Shown here in pieces: positions 29,592-37,443 of a DNA stretch of 64,000 nt (the first letter of the stretch is position 1; each line of letters starts with the position of its first letter). Source of the DNA: Dyella sp. C11. GTDB taxonomy: Bacteria; Pseudomonadota; Gammaproteobacteria; Xanthomonadales; Rhodanobacteraceae. Below the pieces are notes generated by a model. That model did no database searches and was not told where the DNA came from. It saw nothing but the letters and a program-made list of their open reading frames with translations. A program made the translations under genes and the position numbers. The stretch is from positions 44,299 to 108,298 of the forward strand of contig NZ_QAVX01000003.1 of assembly GCF_003121485.1 (NCBI RefSeq). The letters run 5' to 3'.

Positions 29592-30494
29592 ATGACTCGC
29601 ACTCACAAGATCCATCGTCTGGCGGCTGCCGTTCTGGTCGGAGCCTGTGTGCTGGTCTGCGGCGCTGCGCTTGCGCAACAGGCGAGCTATCCCACGGCGG
29701 ACGCGGCGGCCACGGCTTTCGTGCAGGCCGTACGTGCCCACGACCAGGCCGCACTGGCCAAGGTTCTGGGCAACAACTGGAAGGACTACATTCCTACCGA
29801 GGGCATCCATCAGGAAGACGTGGATCTTTTCCTGAAGCGTTACGACGAAAGCCACAAGATCGACACGGCCGATGGCAAGACGCACCTTGAAGTCGGTTCG
29901 GAGAATTGGGTGCTGCCGTTGCCCATGGTGCAGGGCAAGGAAGGTTGGCACTTCGACCTGGCCAGCGCGCAGCAGGAAATTCGCACGCGGCATATCGGCG
30001 AAAACGAGCTCGCGGTGCAGCAGGCCATGCTGGCGTATTACGACGCGCAACGCGACTACGCCTCGGAAGATCGCGATGGCGACAAGGTGCTGCAATACGC
30101 GCAGAAATTCCTCAGCACGCCCGGCAAGCACGACGGTCTGTATTGGGAAACCAGTGGCAACGAGCCGGAAAGTCCGCTCGGCGACAGCTTTGCCAACGTC
30201 AAACCGGGTGAGGGTTACTACGGTTACCACTACCGTATTCTCACCGCACAGGGACCGTCCGCTCCCGGCGGTGCGTACAACTATGAGGTGAAGGGCCGCA
30301 TGACCAATGGCTTCGCCCTTGTTGCGTGGCCCGCGCAGTATGGCGAGACAGGCGTCATGAGTTTCATGGTTAGCCATGACGGCCAGGTCTTCGAGAAGGA
30401 CCTCGGCAAGAACGGCGCGAGCATCGCGCAGTCGATGAAAACCTTCGACCCCGACAGCAGCTGGAAGGAAGTCGACGTCGCCCCGGCCAATTGA
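29592..30494 (+). CDS. DUF2950 domain-containing exported protein (second copy)
   Basis: A 300-residue protein with a signal sequence (LAAAVLVGACVLVCGAALAQ) and one DUF2950 domain. Shared landmarks with copy 1 are YPTADAAATAFVQAVRAHDQ, DLFLKRYDESHKI, GWHFDLASAQQEIRTRHIGE, TPGKHDGLYW, ESPLGDSF, GYYGYHYRILTAQGPSAPGG and QYGETGVMSFMVSHDGQVFE. The start at the ATG 29592 has GGAG upstream; an earlier TTG overlaps the previous stop but is unlikely. Function unknown. It is conserved beside DUF3300, so the two proteins probably act together in the envelope (inference). Confidence 0.88.
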   Translation: MTRTHKIHRLAAAVLVGACVLVCGAALAQQASYPTADAAATAFVQAVRAHDQAALAKVLGNNWKDYIPTEGIHQEDVDLFLKRYDESHKIDTADGKTHLEVGSENWVLPLPMVQGKEGWHFDLASAQQEIRTRHIGENELAVQQAMLAYYDAQRDYASEDRDGDKVLQYAQKFLSTPGKHDGLYWETSGNEPESPLGDSFANVKPGEGYYGYHYRILTAQGPSAPGGAYNYEVKGRMTNGFALVAWPAQYGETGVMSFMVSHDGQVFEKDLGKNGASIAQSMKTFDPDSSWKEVDVAPAN

Positions 30495-30532
30495 TGCAGG
30501 GCGGAGGATGAATGCCCGCTCTTGCTGTCTAG

Positions 30533-30546
30533 GTGGATTTACGTAG
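30533..30546 (+). promoter_or_regulatory. GTGGATTTACGTAG operator-like site
   Basis: It fits the GTA-G-W-TT-TAC-N-TAG consensus with one mismatch and is followed by CG as in the site at 35862. It is preceded by CTAG like the site at 28063. It lies 95 bp before the chosen start of the BamA-like gene. Confidence 0.55.
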
Positions 30547-30641
30547 CGCAAAGCCGAGTATTTGCGCTGTCGCCGTGTGGAACCGTTGGGCACAGTTCGT
30601 CCAGGGGCGGTGATGTTCGCCGCGACACGGGGGCATCGGCG

Positions 30642-31865
30642 ATGGGGCGCACGGGCGGGTTGGGCGTCTTGCTGTCTGGCATGCTGCTGGCAAGTGCCTT
30701 GTCGCATGCGCAAGAAGCATCGTCTGGGTCAACAGCATCCAATCCCTTGTCTCCCACCGCTCCCGCAGAAAGCGCGAAGGACACCGATGCCAAGGCGTCG
30801 TGGTGGAGCAACTTCAAGGACCCGAAAGACAACCACATCGACATGTCGGGTTGGTTGCTCAAGCACAAGGGCGCGTTGCTTGTTCCTATCGTGATTACCG
30901 AGCCGGCCGTGGGCAATGGCGGTGGACTGGCTGCGGTGTTCTTTCACCAGCCGAAGCAGTCGGAGGCATCGAAGGAGAGCGGTGATCGCCTTCCTCCCGA
31001 CATCTACGGGGCCGCTGCGTTCAAGACGGAAAACGGTACATGGGGCTACGGCGCTGGCGGCTCGTTTCACTTCAAGGACGACACCTGGCGGTACGCGGGA
31101 GTGTTGGGCAAGACATCGGTCAATCTGGATTACTACACGCAAGGCTTGCTGCTGGAGCCGCGCAAGATCGGCTACAACCTCGATGGCGTGTTTTCGTACC
31201 AGCAGGTATCCATGCGGTTGGGCAAGAGCGATTTGTTCGTGTCGGCGCGATGGATCTACATGGATCTGGACAGTCGCTTGAACATCCAGAGTGACAACCA
31301 GTATTTCCAGCCCAAGGATTTCGCCCAAAAAGCCTCCGGCCTGGGGCTGGGCTTGAGCCTGGACTCCCGTGACAACACGCTGACGCCGTCCAAGGGTTGG
31401 TTATGGCGACTGGAAGCCACCGAGTACGCGCCGGCCTTCGGCAGCGACAACACCTTCCAGAGTTATCGCGCACACGCGTACGGCTACTTCCAGCTGAGTC
31501 CGCAATGGGTGCTGGGCACGCGCGTGGACTATCGGTCCGTGCGCGGCGATGCGCCGTTCTACCAGCAGCCGTCGATCGATCTTCGTGGCATCGCGTACGG
31601 GCGTTACCAGAACCAGAACGTTGGCATGCTGGAAGCGGAGCTTCGCTGGAATTTCACGCCGCGCTGGGCGCTGCTTGGTTTCGGTGGAGCGGGCAGGGCA
31701 TGGGGGCGAACGATCGACTTCGGCGACGCCGATACACACACGGCCGAAGGCGTCGGGTTTCGGTATCTGATCGCGCGCGCACTGGGCCTGTATGCGGGTC
31801 TCGACTGGGCCTGGAGCGAAGGCGATCACGCCTACTACATCCAGGTGGGAAGCGCGTGGCGGTGA
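30642..31865 (+). CDS. BamA/TamA-type outer-membrane barrel protein (POTRA-less)
   Basis: About 407 residues from the ATG at 30642, which gives a good signal sequence (GGLGVLLSGMLLASALSHAQ). After a short linker the protein goes straight into a 16-strand-like barrel: LVPIVITEPAVGNGGGLAAV, YGAGGSFHFKDDTWRYAGVL, LGLGLSLDSRDNTLTPSKGW, and near the end LLGFGGAGRAWG followed by GVGFRYLIARALGLYAGLDW. The phrases EPxxGxGGGLAAVFF and RDNTLTPSKGW are typical of the Omp85 surface-antigen domain. No POTRA domains are seen. It may be an Omp85-like porin or lipase-type barrel. Operator-like site upstream; role unknown. Confidence 0.85.
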   Translation: MGRTGGLGVLLSGMLLASALSHAQEASSGSTASNPLSPTAPAESAKDTDAKASWWSNFKDPKDNHIDMSGWLLKHKGALLVPIVITEPAVGNGGGLAAVFFHQPKQSEASKESGDRLPPDIYGAAAFKTENGTWGYGAGGSFHFKDDTWRYAGVLGKTSVNLDYYTQGLLLEPRKIGYNLDGVFSYQQVSMRLGKSDLFVSARWIYMDLDSRLNIQSDNQYFQPKDFAQKASGLGLGLSLDSRDNTLTPSKGWLWRLEATEYAPAFGSDNTFQSYRAHAYGYFQLSPQWVLGTRVDYRSVRGDAPFYQQPSIDLRGIAYGRYQNQNVGMLEAELRWNFTPRWALLGFGGAGRAWGRTIDFGDADTHTAEGVGFRYLIARALGLYAGLDWAWSEGDHAYYIQVGSAWR

Positions 31866-31911
31866 ACCATGCCGGGCGGGGGACGCCCGGCTTCATCCGC
31901 CGTGTGGACAC

Positions 31912-32370
31912 TCAACCGACCGTATAGCCCTTGCCCTTCATGCAGGCGCTGTATGCCTGTGACAGGTTGGCATTGTTCTGGTTCTGGGTCGCGGCCGACG
32001 CCGCGTTCTGTTCGCGGCGTTGCTGGCGCGCACGCATGCCGCCGGCGACCACACCTGCCGCTGCACCGACGCCTGCGCCGTGACCCGCATCGTCATTGGC
32101 CACGCCGCCGATAACGGCACCCGCCGCGGCACCTCGCACGGCGCCGCCCATGCGCTGGCCGCCGCCCACGGCGGGTCCGGTTTGCGGGGGAGGCACGGCC
32201 TGCGCGGGTGCGTTGCTTTGGGCCCAGGATGCGCAGGCGCTTTTGTCGGTCTGCTGCTGATTCGCGTCCTGTCCATTGGCGGGATAGGCCGAAGGGAGCT
32301 GCTGGGCATGGGCCGAACAGGCGAGCAAAACGAGAGCGATGCCAGTGCCGAACAGGCGACTCGTGTTCAT
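31912..32370 (-). CDS. glycine-zipper envelope protein
   Basis: A 152-residue exported protein. The ATG at 32370 follows GGGAG and starts the signal sequence MNTSRLFGTGIALVLLACSA (cleavage near AHA-QQ; a lipobox-like LLAC is also present). The mature part has a Gln/Asn/Pro-rich linker, then a glycine-zipper hydrophobic region (GAVRGAAAGAVIGGVANDDA and GAGVGAAAGVVAGGM), then a Gln/Asn/Arg-rich tail ending SACMKGKGYTVG. Glycine-zipper proteins usually insert in or lie against membranes. It is convergent with the BamA-like gene and 94 bp downstream of the response-regulator gene. Specific role unknown. Confidence 0.82.
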   Translation of the reverse strand: MNTSRLFGTGIALVLLACSAHAQQLPSAYPANGQDANQQQTDKSACASWAQSNAPAQAVPPPQTGPAVGGGQRMGGAVRGAAAGAVIGGVANDDAGHGAGVGAAAGVVAGGMRARQQRREQNAASAATQNQNNANLSQAYSACMKGKGYTVG

Positions 32371-32464
32371 GGGTGTACTCCCGATGGAGGGACAGTGGTG
32401 ATGGTTCAGAGCGATCAGCAATCCGGTGAGCAGAACAAGGAAACGCCAAGACGGTGAGCAAGCG

Positions 32465-33160
32465 CTAGAGCAGCTGCTCGTCCTCTGCCGCCGCTTCGAT
32501 GTCGTACGGTGCGATGGGTATCAGCCCAAGGCGCTCTGCCTCGCGAATCAACGCAACGCCGCTGTGTACGCCAAGCAGGTCCAGCAGCGACTGCCGATGG
32601 CTCTCCACGGTGCGAACGGAGATGCCCAGGTCGGCGGCGATCTCGCTGGTGCGCTTGCCCCTGGCCATCGACTCGATCACTTCGCGTTGGCGACGCGTGA
32701 GCCGGTGCAGCGATTCGGGAGCGGCGAGCAGCGTGGCCATCAACTGCGGGCTGATGAATTGGTTGCCTGCAATGACTTCCACCATGGCGGTGAACAGTTC
32801 GCTGCTGGGCGACTGTTTCAGTACGTATCCATTGGCGCCGGCCTGCATGGCTTCACGGACAATCAGCGGTTCGCTATGAGTGGACAGCACGACAATGGGG
32901 ATGGTGCTGCCTTGCCGTCGCAAGCGCTTCAGTGCCTGCAGCGCACTGAAGGGAGGCATGGCGATATCGGTGATAACGAGATCCACCTGTCCGGCCAGCA
33001 CCGCCTCCATCAACGCTTCGCCGTCATGCACCAGCAGCACCGACGCCGTGCGTTTGGCGAGCAGGCCCGCCAGGCCTTCCGCCACGCAGCGGTGTTCGTC
33101 GGCCAGAAGAATGCGCAGCCGGCGCGTGCTTTTGGGGGAAGAGCGCACGGTCGCTTTCAT
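32465..33160 (-). CDS. NarL/FixJ family response regulator (1)
   Basis: A 231-residue two-component regulator. The receiver domain has the acidic pocket (D21, E22), phospho-acceptor D65 in LVITDIAMPPF and K115 in GYVLKQS. The LuxR-type HTH covers about 160-222: LTRRQREVIESMARGKRTSE, IAADLGISVRTVESHRQSLL. The ATG at 33160 gives a normal N-terminus; the open frame runs 60 codons further upstream without homology. It is divergent from the histidine kinase gene across a 476 bp region with two operator-like sites. Confidence 0.88.
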   Translation of the reverse strand: MKATVRSSPKSTRRLRILLADEHRCVAEGLAGLLAKRTASVLLVHDGEALMEAVLAGQVDLVITDIAMPPFSALQALKRLRRQGSTIPIVVLSTHSEPLIVREAMQAGANGYVLKQSPSSELFTAMVEVIAGNQFISPQLMATLLAAPESLHRLTRRQREVIESMARGKRTSEIAADLGISVRTVESHRQSLLDLLGVHSGVALIREAERLGLIPIAPYDIEAAAEDEQLL

Positions 33161-33636
33161 GTGCTGCCAGGCAAGATGGTCCGCCAGCTGCACGCACACG
33201 CCGCATCGACACCGGGCTGGCGGCAGCAAGCCGCGGCGTCCGGTTGCACGCTCTTGGATGACATGGATTGACCCCGGCAGGTTGCTGCGCTTTCCCGTCA
33301 GCTTGGCCTGTCGATGCCCGCTTGGTAAGCGAATTTCCACTCAATCCACGCCAGTAAATTTACTCAAACCGACGTGAAAACCCGCGTTTTTAGCCGGCTT
33401 TATGGCTTCGAAACTGGCGTGGCGCTGCGATGTTCCGTTGTGGCTTGGGGATAACGGGGTATTTCAGGCGAAAAACATGAAAAGGCCTGGTCGTAGATAT
33501 ACGTAGATCATCACGGGCCAATGACGCCTTTCATGGGCAAATGCGGGCTGGCTTCGATTGTCCAGCGATATCTATTCGTAGGGTGGAAGCTGCCGATTGG
33601 CAGCAGGGCGAACGGATGCACGGAGCAGAGGGGATC
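33161..33636. promoter_or_regulatory. Divergent regulatory region of the two-component genes
   Basis: No gene is assigned here. A perfect 12 bp palindrome AGTAAATTTACT is at 33353-33364, and GTAGATATACGTAG at 33493-33506 fits the regulon consensus with one mismatch. The 33360-33540 part is locally AT-richer. Both sites could govern the divergent response regulator and kinase genes. Confidence 0.5.
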
Positions 33637-35214
33637 ATGAGCGGGAGGGCGCCGGTGGGTGTCGTTCCCCGACATCTGGTACGTGGCGCAGGGGTAGGCC
33701 TGGCCGCGTTGGCGATGCAGTGGATTTCGCTGGCGCTGTGGGATCACGCGCTGGATTCGCAGATTATTTGGCTGCCTGGGCCATTATTGCTTGCGTTGCT
33801 GTTGTGCGCGCCTTACCGCTATTGGCCCGCATACAACGTGGGCTGGCTCGTGGGCATGCTCGTGCTCGCGGTCATCGTGGCACTGCCGGTGCATGGCATC
33901 GCCACGGTGTGTGTGCTGGTGATGCTGTTGATCAATGCCTGTGCCTGGGGCCTGAGCCGGTTGCGGCGAAATCCTTCGACGGACAGCTTCTTCCAGCTGC
34001 TCGTGTTTCTTGCCGTCGCCGTCACGGCCCTGCCGGCAGCGACGGGCATGTCAGTCGCGTTCCTGGCATCGATGATGGACTTGCCCACATGGCTGTCCCG
34101 GCCGTGGTGGCACATCGCCTTGGCCGATTCGCTGGGTTACGCGCTGCTCACGCCCGCCATCCTGAGCGTGGCCAATCCCACCGCCGTTCTCAGGCGTGAT
34201 CGGTTTCCCGAGTGGCCAGTGCTTCTCGCCATTGCCTGTGCGCTGGTGCTGCTTTGGCTCGGTTGGCGCGAACTGGGAAGGTTTTCCATGGTTCGCCCAC
34301 TCCTGCTGCTTGCGCCCGTTCCCCTGGCCATCTTCGTCGCCTTGCGCGCGCAGGTGGTGGGTACGTGCGTAGTGAATCTGCTGGTGGGGCTCATCGCGAT
34401 ACAGCTAAGCCTGGCCCAGGAAGGGCCTTTCGTGCAGTTGGAATCCGAATTGACCACGATGAGCGTGCAACTGTGGATGCTGGGCGTGGCCGTCGCGTCG
34501 CTATACCTGGCAGTGCTGGTGGAGCAGCGCCGTACCACGCAGCGCGCCCTGGTGGTGAGCAGCACGGAAGTTCGAGAGCTGGCGGGGCGGCTCATCGTGG
34601 CGCAGGAGCAGGAACGTGCCCGCATCGCGAGAGATTTGCATGACGACATCAATCAACGTCTCGCTGTCGCTTCGATTCGCCTCAGCGCGCTTCGCCGCAA
34701 AGTGGATGAGAGCAACAAGCAGGATGTCAGCCAGCTGCAGAGCGAACTGATCGCATTGTCGGAAGATGTGCGGCATCTGTCCCACGATCTGCATCCCAGC
34801 ATGCTCACCCAGACCGGCCTTACCGCTGCGCTGGCGGGGTTGTGCCAGAACATGAGACATCGCCATGGTCCTGCCATCGAACTGCGCGTGTCACCGCATG
34901 CCAAGGATCTTTCCGAAGATGTGGCGCTGTGTCTTTACCGCGTAACGCAGGAAGGTCTCAGCAATGCCTTGAGGTATGCGGATGCGCAATGCATCGATGT
35001 GTCGTTGCAGATTGCGCATCACCAGGTGGATCTCACCATAACGGACGATGGCAAGGGATTTGTCACGGAAGGAGAGGGGTGTCGAGGGCTCGGCCTGTTG
35101 AGCATCGACGAGCGTACGAAGCTGCTTGGCGGCAGCTACCGATTGCAATCAACTCTGGGGAAAGGGACTGAGCTATGCATACGAATTCCGCTAGGACTCC
35201 ACGGGCCGGCCTGA
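33637..35214 (+). CDS. MASE1-type NarX-family sensor histidine kinase
   Basis: About 525 residues. The N-terminal 290 residues hold some eight membrane helices with MASE1-like features (WLPGPLLLALLLCAPYRYWP). A short coiled linker leads to the HisKA_3 dimerisation domain with the phospho-acceptor H335 in ERARIARDLHDDINQRLAVA, then the ATPase domain with LYRVTQEGLSNALRYADA, ITDDGKGF and GLGLLSIDERTKLLGG. It should autophosphorylate and pass phosphate to NarL-type regulators. The start is uncertain; ATGs at 33541 and 33616 are in frame, but AGAGGGG supports 33637. It overlaps the next regulator gene by 40 bp, so that protein is its likely partner. Confidence 0.87.
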   Translation: MSGRAPVGVVPRHLVRGAGVGLAALAMQWISLALWDHALDSQIIWLPGPLLLALLLCAPYRYWPAYNVGWLVGMLVLAVIVALPVHGIATVCVLVMLLINACAWGLSRLRRNPSTDSFFQLLVFLAVAVTALPAATGMSVAFLASMMDLPTWLSRPWWHIALADSLGYALLTPAILSVANPTAVLRRDRFPEWPVLLAIACALVLLWLGWRELGRFSMVRPLLLLAPVPLAIFVALRAQVVGTCVVNLLVGLIAIQLSLAQEGPFVQLESELTTMSVQLWMLGVAVASLYLAVLVEQRRTTQRALVVSSTEVRELAGRLIVAQEQERARIARDLHDDINQRLAVASIRLSALRRKVDESNKQDVSQLQSELIALSEDVRHLSHDLHPSMLTQTGLTAALAGLCQNMRHRHGPAIELRVSPHAKDLSEDVALCLYRVTQEGLSNALRYADAQCIDVSLQIAHHQVDLTITDDGKGFVTEGEGCRGLGLLSIDERTKLLGGSYRLQSTLGKGTELCIRIPLGLHGPA

Positions 35215-35825
35215 AACCGAAGCTCATCATTGCCGATGACCATCGCATGGTCGCCGAAGGTGTGCAGCACATCCTTGATGAGGATTTCGATCTCGCCGAA
35301 ATCGTCGCCGATGGTGAGGCACTTATCGATGCGGTCATGCGCATCCAGCCCGAGTTGGTGGTCGCCGACATCAACATGCCGCGCTGCAATGGCATGGATG
35401 CGCTCAAGCGCTTGCGCCAGGCCGGCATGGACACGCGTTTCGTTTTTCTCACCATGCACATGGAACCTGCGCTGGCGGTCGCTGCGTTGCGTGCCGGTGC
35501 GCGTGGTTACATCCTGAAGAATTCGGCGGGTGAAGATCTGCGCAATGCCGCGCAACAGGTGATGGCGGGTGGTACCTACGTGACGCCGGCACTCGGTGCG
35601 CGCTACATCAGCGGGCAACTCACGGACATGCGCAACCTTACCTCCAAGCAATTGCAGGTGCTGCGCCTTGTCGGTGAAGGTTTGCGCTCCAAGCAGATCG
35701 CGTTGCAGCTTGGGCTGTCGGTGCGTACGGTGGAAGCACACAAATACACCATGATGCAGGTGCTTGGCGTGCATTCGACACTGGAGCTCGTGCGTCGCGC
35801 CGAAGATCTCGGCCTGCTGTTCTGA
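35175..35825 (+). CDS. NarL/FixJ family response regulator (2)
   Basis: A 216-residue regulator. The receiver has D21/D22, phospho-acceptor D65 in LVVADINMPRCNGMDAL, T93 and K115 in GYILKNS. The LuxR-type HTH (about 150-210) is LTSKQLQVLRLVGEGLRSKQ, IALQLGLSVRTVEAHKYTMM. Its gene overlaps the kinase gene by 40 bp, so it is the most likely cognate regulator. It resembles regulator 1 in overall plan. Candidate to bind the GTA-N4-TAC sites scattered over 28-36 kb. Confidence 0.9.
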   Translation: MHTNSARTPRAGLKPKLIIADDHRMVAEGVQHILDEDFDLAEIVADGEALIDAVMRIQPELVVADINMPRCNGMDALKRLRQAGMDTRFVFLTMHMEPALAVAALRAGARGYILKNSAGEDLRNAAQQVMAGGTYVTPALGARYISGQLTDMRNLTSKQLQVLRLVGEGLRSKQIALQLGLSVRTVEAHKYTMMQVLGVHSTLELVRRAEDLGLLF

Positions 35826-35861
35826 TCGCATTTTCATGGCCTTTGGTTGCCATGGTCATGG

Positions 35862-35875
35862 GTAGTTTTACTTAG
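35862..35875 (+). promoter_or_regulatory. GTAGTTTTACTTAG operator-like site
   Basis: A perfect match to the regulon consensus, followed by CGGCG. It lies 59 bp before the receiver-only regulator gene and 37 bp after regulator 2. Confidence 0.6.
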
Positions 35876-35934
35876 CGGCGACTCGGTTCTCTTTCGGTGG
35901 CGGAAGTTTTCGCGTTGGACGATCCTGCGATCTG

Positions 35935-36417
35935 ATGCGAAAACAGGCACCGGAGAATGGCGTGAGGCGTGCGACTCTCGTGCTGGCCGAAGACCACCCG
36001 CCCATCGCGGAGCAGTTACGGGAGCTGCTTGGCGACGAATTCGATGTGCTTGCCGTGGTGGCGCATGGAGAGGCGCTGGTGAAGGCCGTAAGGCGGTTGC
36101 GTCCGGATGCGGTGGTCACCGACATCAGCATGCCTGGCATGGACGGCATGCAGGCCGCCCGCGAGTTTCTGGTGGATATCCCCGAACTTCCGGTCGTATT
36201 CATCACCGTGCATGACGACCCTACGCTGGCGCGCGCTGCGTTATCCATCGGGAAAGGGTACGTACTCAAGGCTTCCGCAGGCGATGAGCTGGTTGACGCG
36301 TTGAGGCACGTGCTGGACGGAGGTCGCTTTCTTTCGCCATCACTCGGGCGTATCGAAGCCCTGATGAGTGATGCGGCGGCATTTCCCGGCGTGAATTACT
36401 CCGCGGGTGATGTGTAG
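35935..36417 (+). CDS. receiver-only response regulator (3), no DNA-binding domain
   Basis: A 160-residue protein with a complete receiver domain: E19/D20, phospho-acceptor D63 in VVTDISMPGMDGM, T91 and K112 in GYVLKAS. It resembles the receivers of the two neighbouring NarL-type regulators. The sequence goes on through DGGRFLSPSLGRIEALMS, the linker that precedes the HTH in regulator 2, and then stops at GVNYSAGDV. No HTH-coding sequence remains downstream in any frame. It may act as a phosphate sink or by protein contact, or be a decayed regulator. It has its own operator-like site 59 bp upstream. Confidence 0.82.
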   Translation: MRKQAPENGVRRATLVLAEDHPPIAEQLRELLGDEFDVLAVVAHGEALVKAVRRLRPDAVVTDISMPGMDGMQAAREFLVDIPELPVVFITVHDDPTLARAALSIGKGYVLKASAGDELVDALRHVLDGGRFLSPSLGRIEALMSDAAAFPGVNYSAGDV

Positions 36418-36529
36418 GCGCTGCGGGTTTTTGTAGTTGGCCTTGCAGGCCGGAAACACCTTTCCGAATCCGGACGAGGACGCCATGGCAATCAGGCGTT
36501 CTTGACGATGAGCGTGCATAGCCTTGGCT

Positions 36530-36766
36530 TCAATCCGGCCGCGAGGAAAGCAGTGCCTGGATTCTTTCGTGCGTGGCGAACGGCGCGTCGCCGCGAAGCT
36601 CCATCATCTTCCGCTCCGTTTCGCGTATCTGCATTTCGCCTACCGGGTGCCGGCGAAGCTGGCCGCGCAGCAGTTCGTTTTCGAGCTCAAGCAGGCGATA
36701 CAGCTGCATCAATTCGTCGAACGCCTGATGCAGCGGAAGATGATGTTCTCGGATGCCATCCGTCAT
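36530..36766 (-). CDS. small hypothetical coiled-coil protein
   Basis: A 78-residue hydrophilic protein. LHQAFDELMQLYRLLELENE followed by LLRGQLRR looks like a short coiled coil. No cysteines, signal sequence or known domain. GGAGG is nine bases before the ATG and codon use is like the neighbours, which supports a real gene. A 23-codon frame (36763-36834) ends overlapping this start as ATGA and could couple translation. Family not recognised. Confidence 0.55.
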   Translation of the reverse strand: MTDGIREHHLPLHQAFDELMQLYRLLELENELLRGQLRRHPVGEMQIRETERKMMELRGDAPFATHERIQALLSSRPD

Positions 36767-37094
36767 TGGCCAGCCTCCATGTTTGGGTCTTCGAAACTGA
36801 CGTCGGTCCGGTTAACGACGGGTGATATATCCATGCGATTTCCGCCAGCCACAGGGTTGTGCGTGGCGTGGCGTTCATGGATGGCAAGCGCATGTGTAGC
36901 AGGGGTGAAACACCGGCGATGACCATCTAGTCCGATCGTCGTAGTCGCATTCCTACGCAACGTCAGGTGTCGTGCTGATAGGACGACAGGTGTAACAAAG
37001 GCATGCTTTTTTAGTCCATAACGGACAAGTCGCTGCGTGCAATACGTACGCGATTAGCTGGTGGTAGGACTCCCTTTCCCCACAAGGCTGGAAC

Positions 37095-37331
37095 ATGGTC
37101 ACCTATTCGCTCAAGCAGTCTCTGGATGGTTCGTGGTGTGTATGCCGGCTGGGCTTTTCCCTGTTCAGCGACCTGCGCCTTGGTGCCGCCATCAAGCTCG
37201 CCAGGGAAGTGGCGCGCGATGAACACCTGCGCTCCGGTCGCTCGGTATGTGTGGAGATGCCCGGCACGGATGCATCCATTCGTCTCGCGCAATACGCAGG
37301 CACGGCGGCAGTGCTGGAACAGGCTGCGTAA
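37095..37331 (+). CDS. small hypothetical protein
   Basis: A 78-residue protein: MVTYSLKQSLDGSWCVCRLG, then a helix FSDLRLGAAIKLAREVARDE, then RSGRSVCVEMPG. The layout (a short beta hairpin, a helix carrying the A-x-x-x-A-R-E pattern, a final strand) resembles small DUF2188-like proteins, but I cannot assign it firmly. Three cysteines (15, 17, 52) may matter. AAGG lies upstream. It stands alone before the amidohydrolase gene. Confidence 0.55.
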   Translation: MVTYSLKQSLDGSWCVCRLGFSLFSDLRLGAAIKLAREVARDEHLRSGRSVCVEMPGTDASIRLAQYAGTAAVLEQAA

Positions 37332-37443
37332 GTCCTTCCTGTCCGGGGCGTAGGGGGCGCTCCGGGCGGATGTTGCATGGCCGCTTGTCTGTAGCGGCCG
37401 GGCTGGGCAAAGTCGTCGGCACGTTTCCATCCGGGGCTTGTCC

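Noticed and set aside
33161..33340. N-terminal extension of response regulator 1 by 60 codons
   Set aside because: The extra part has no receiver-like sequence, and the ATG at 33160 gives a normal receiver start.
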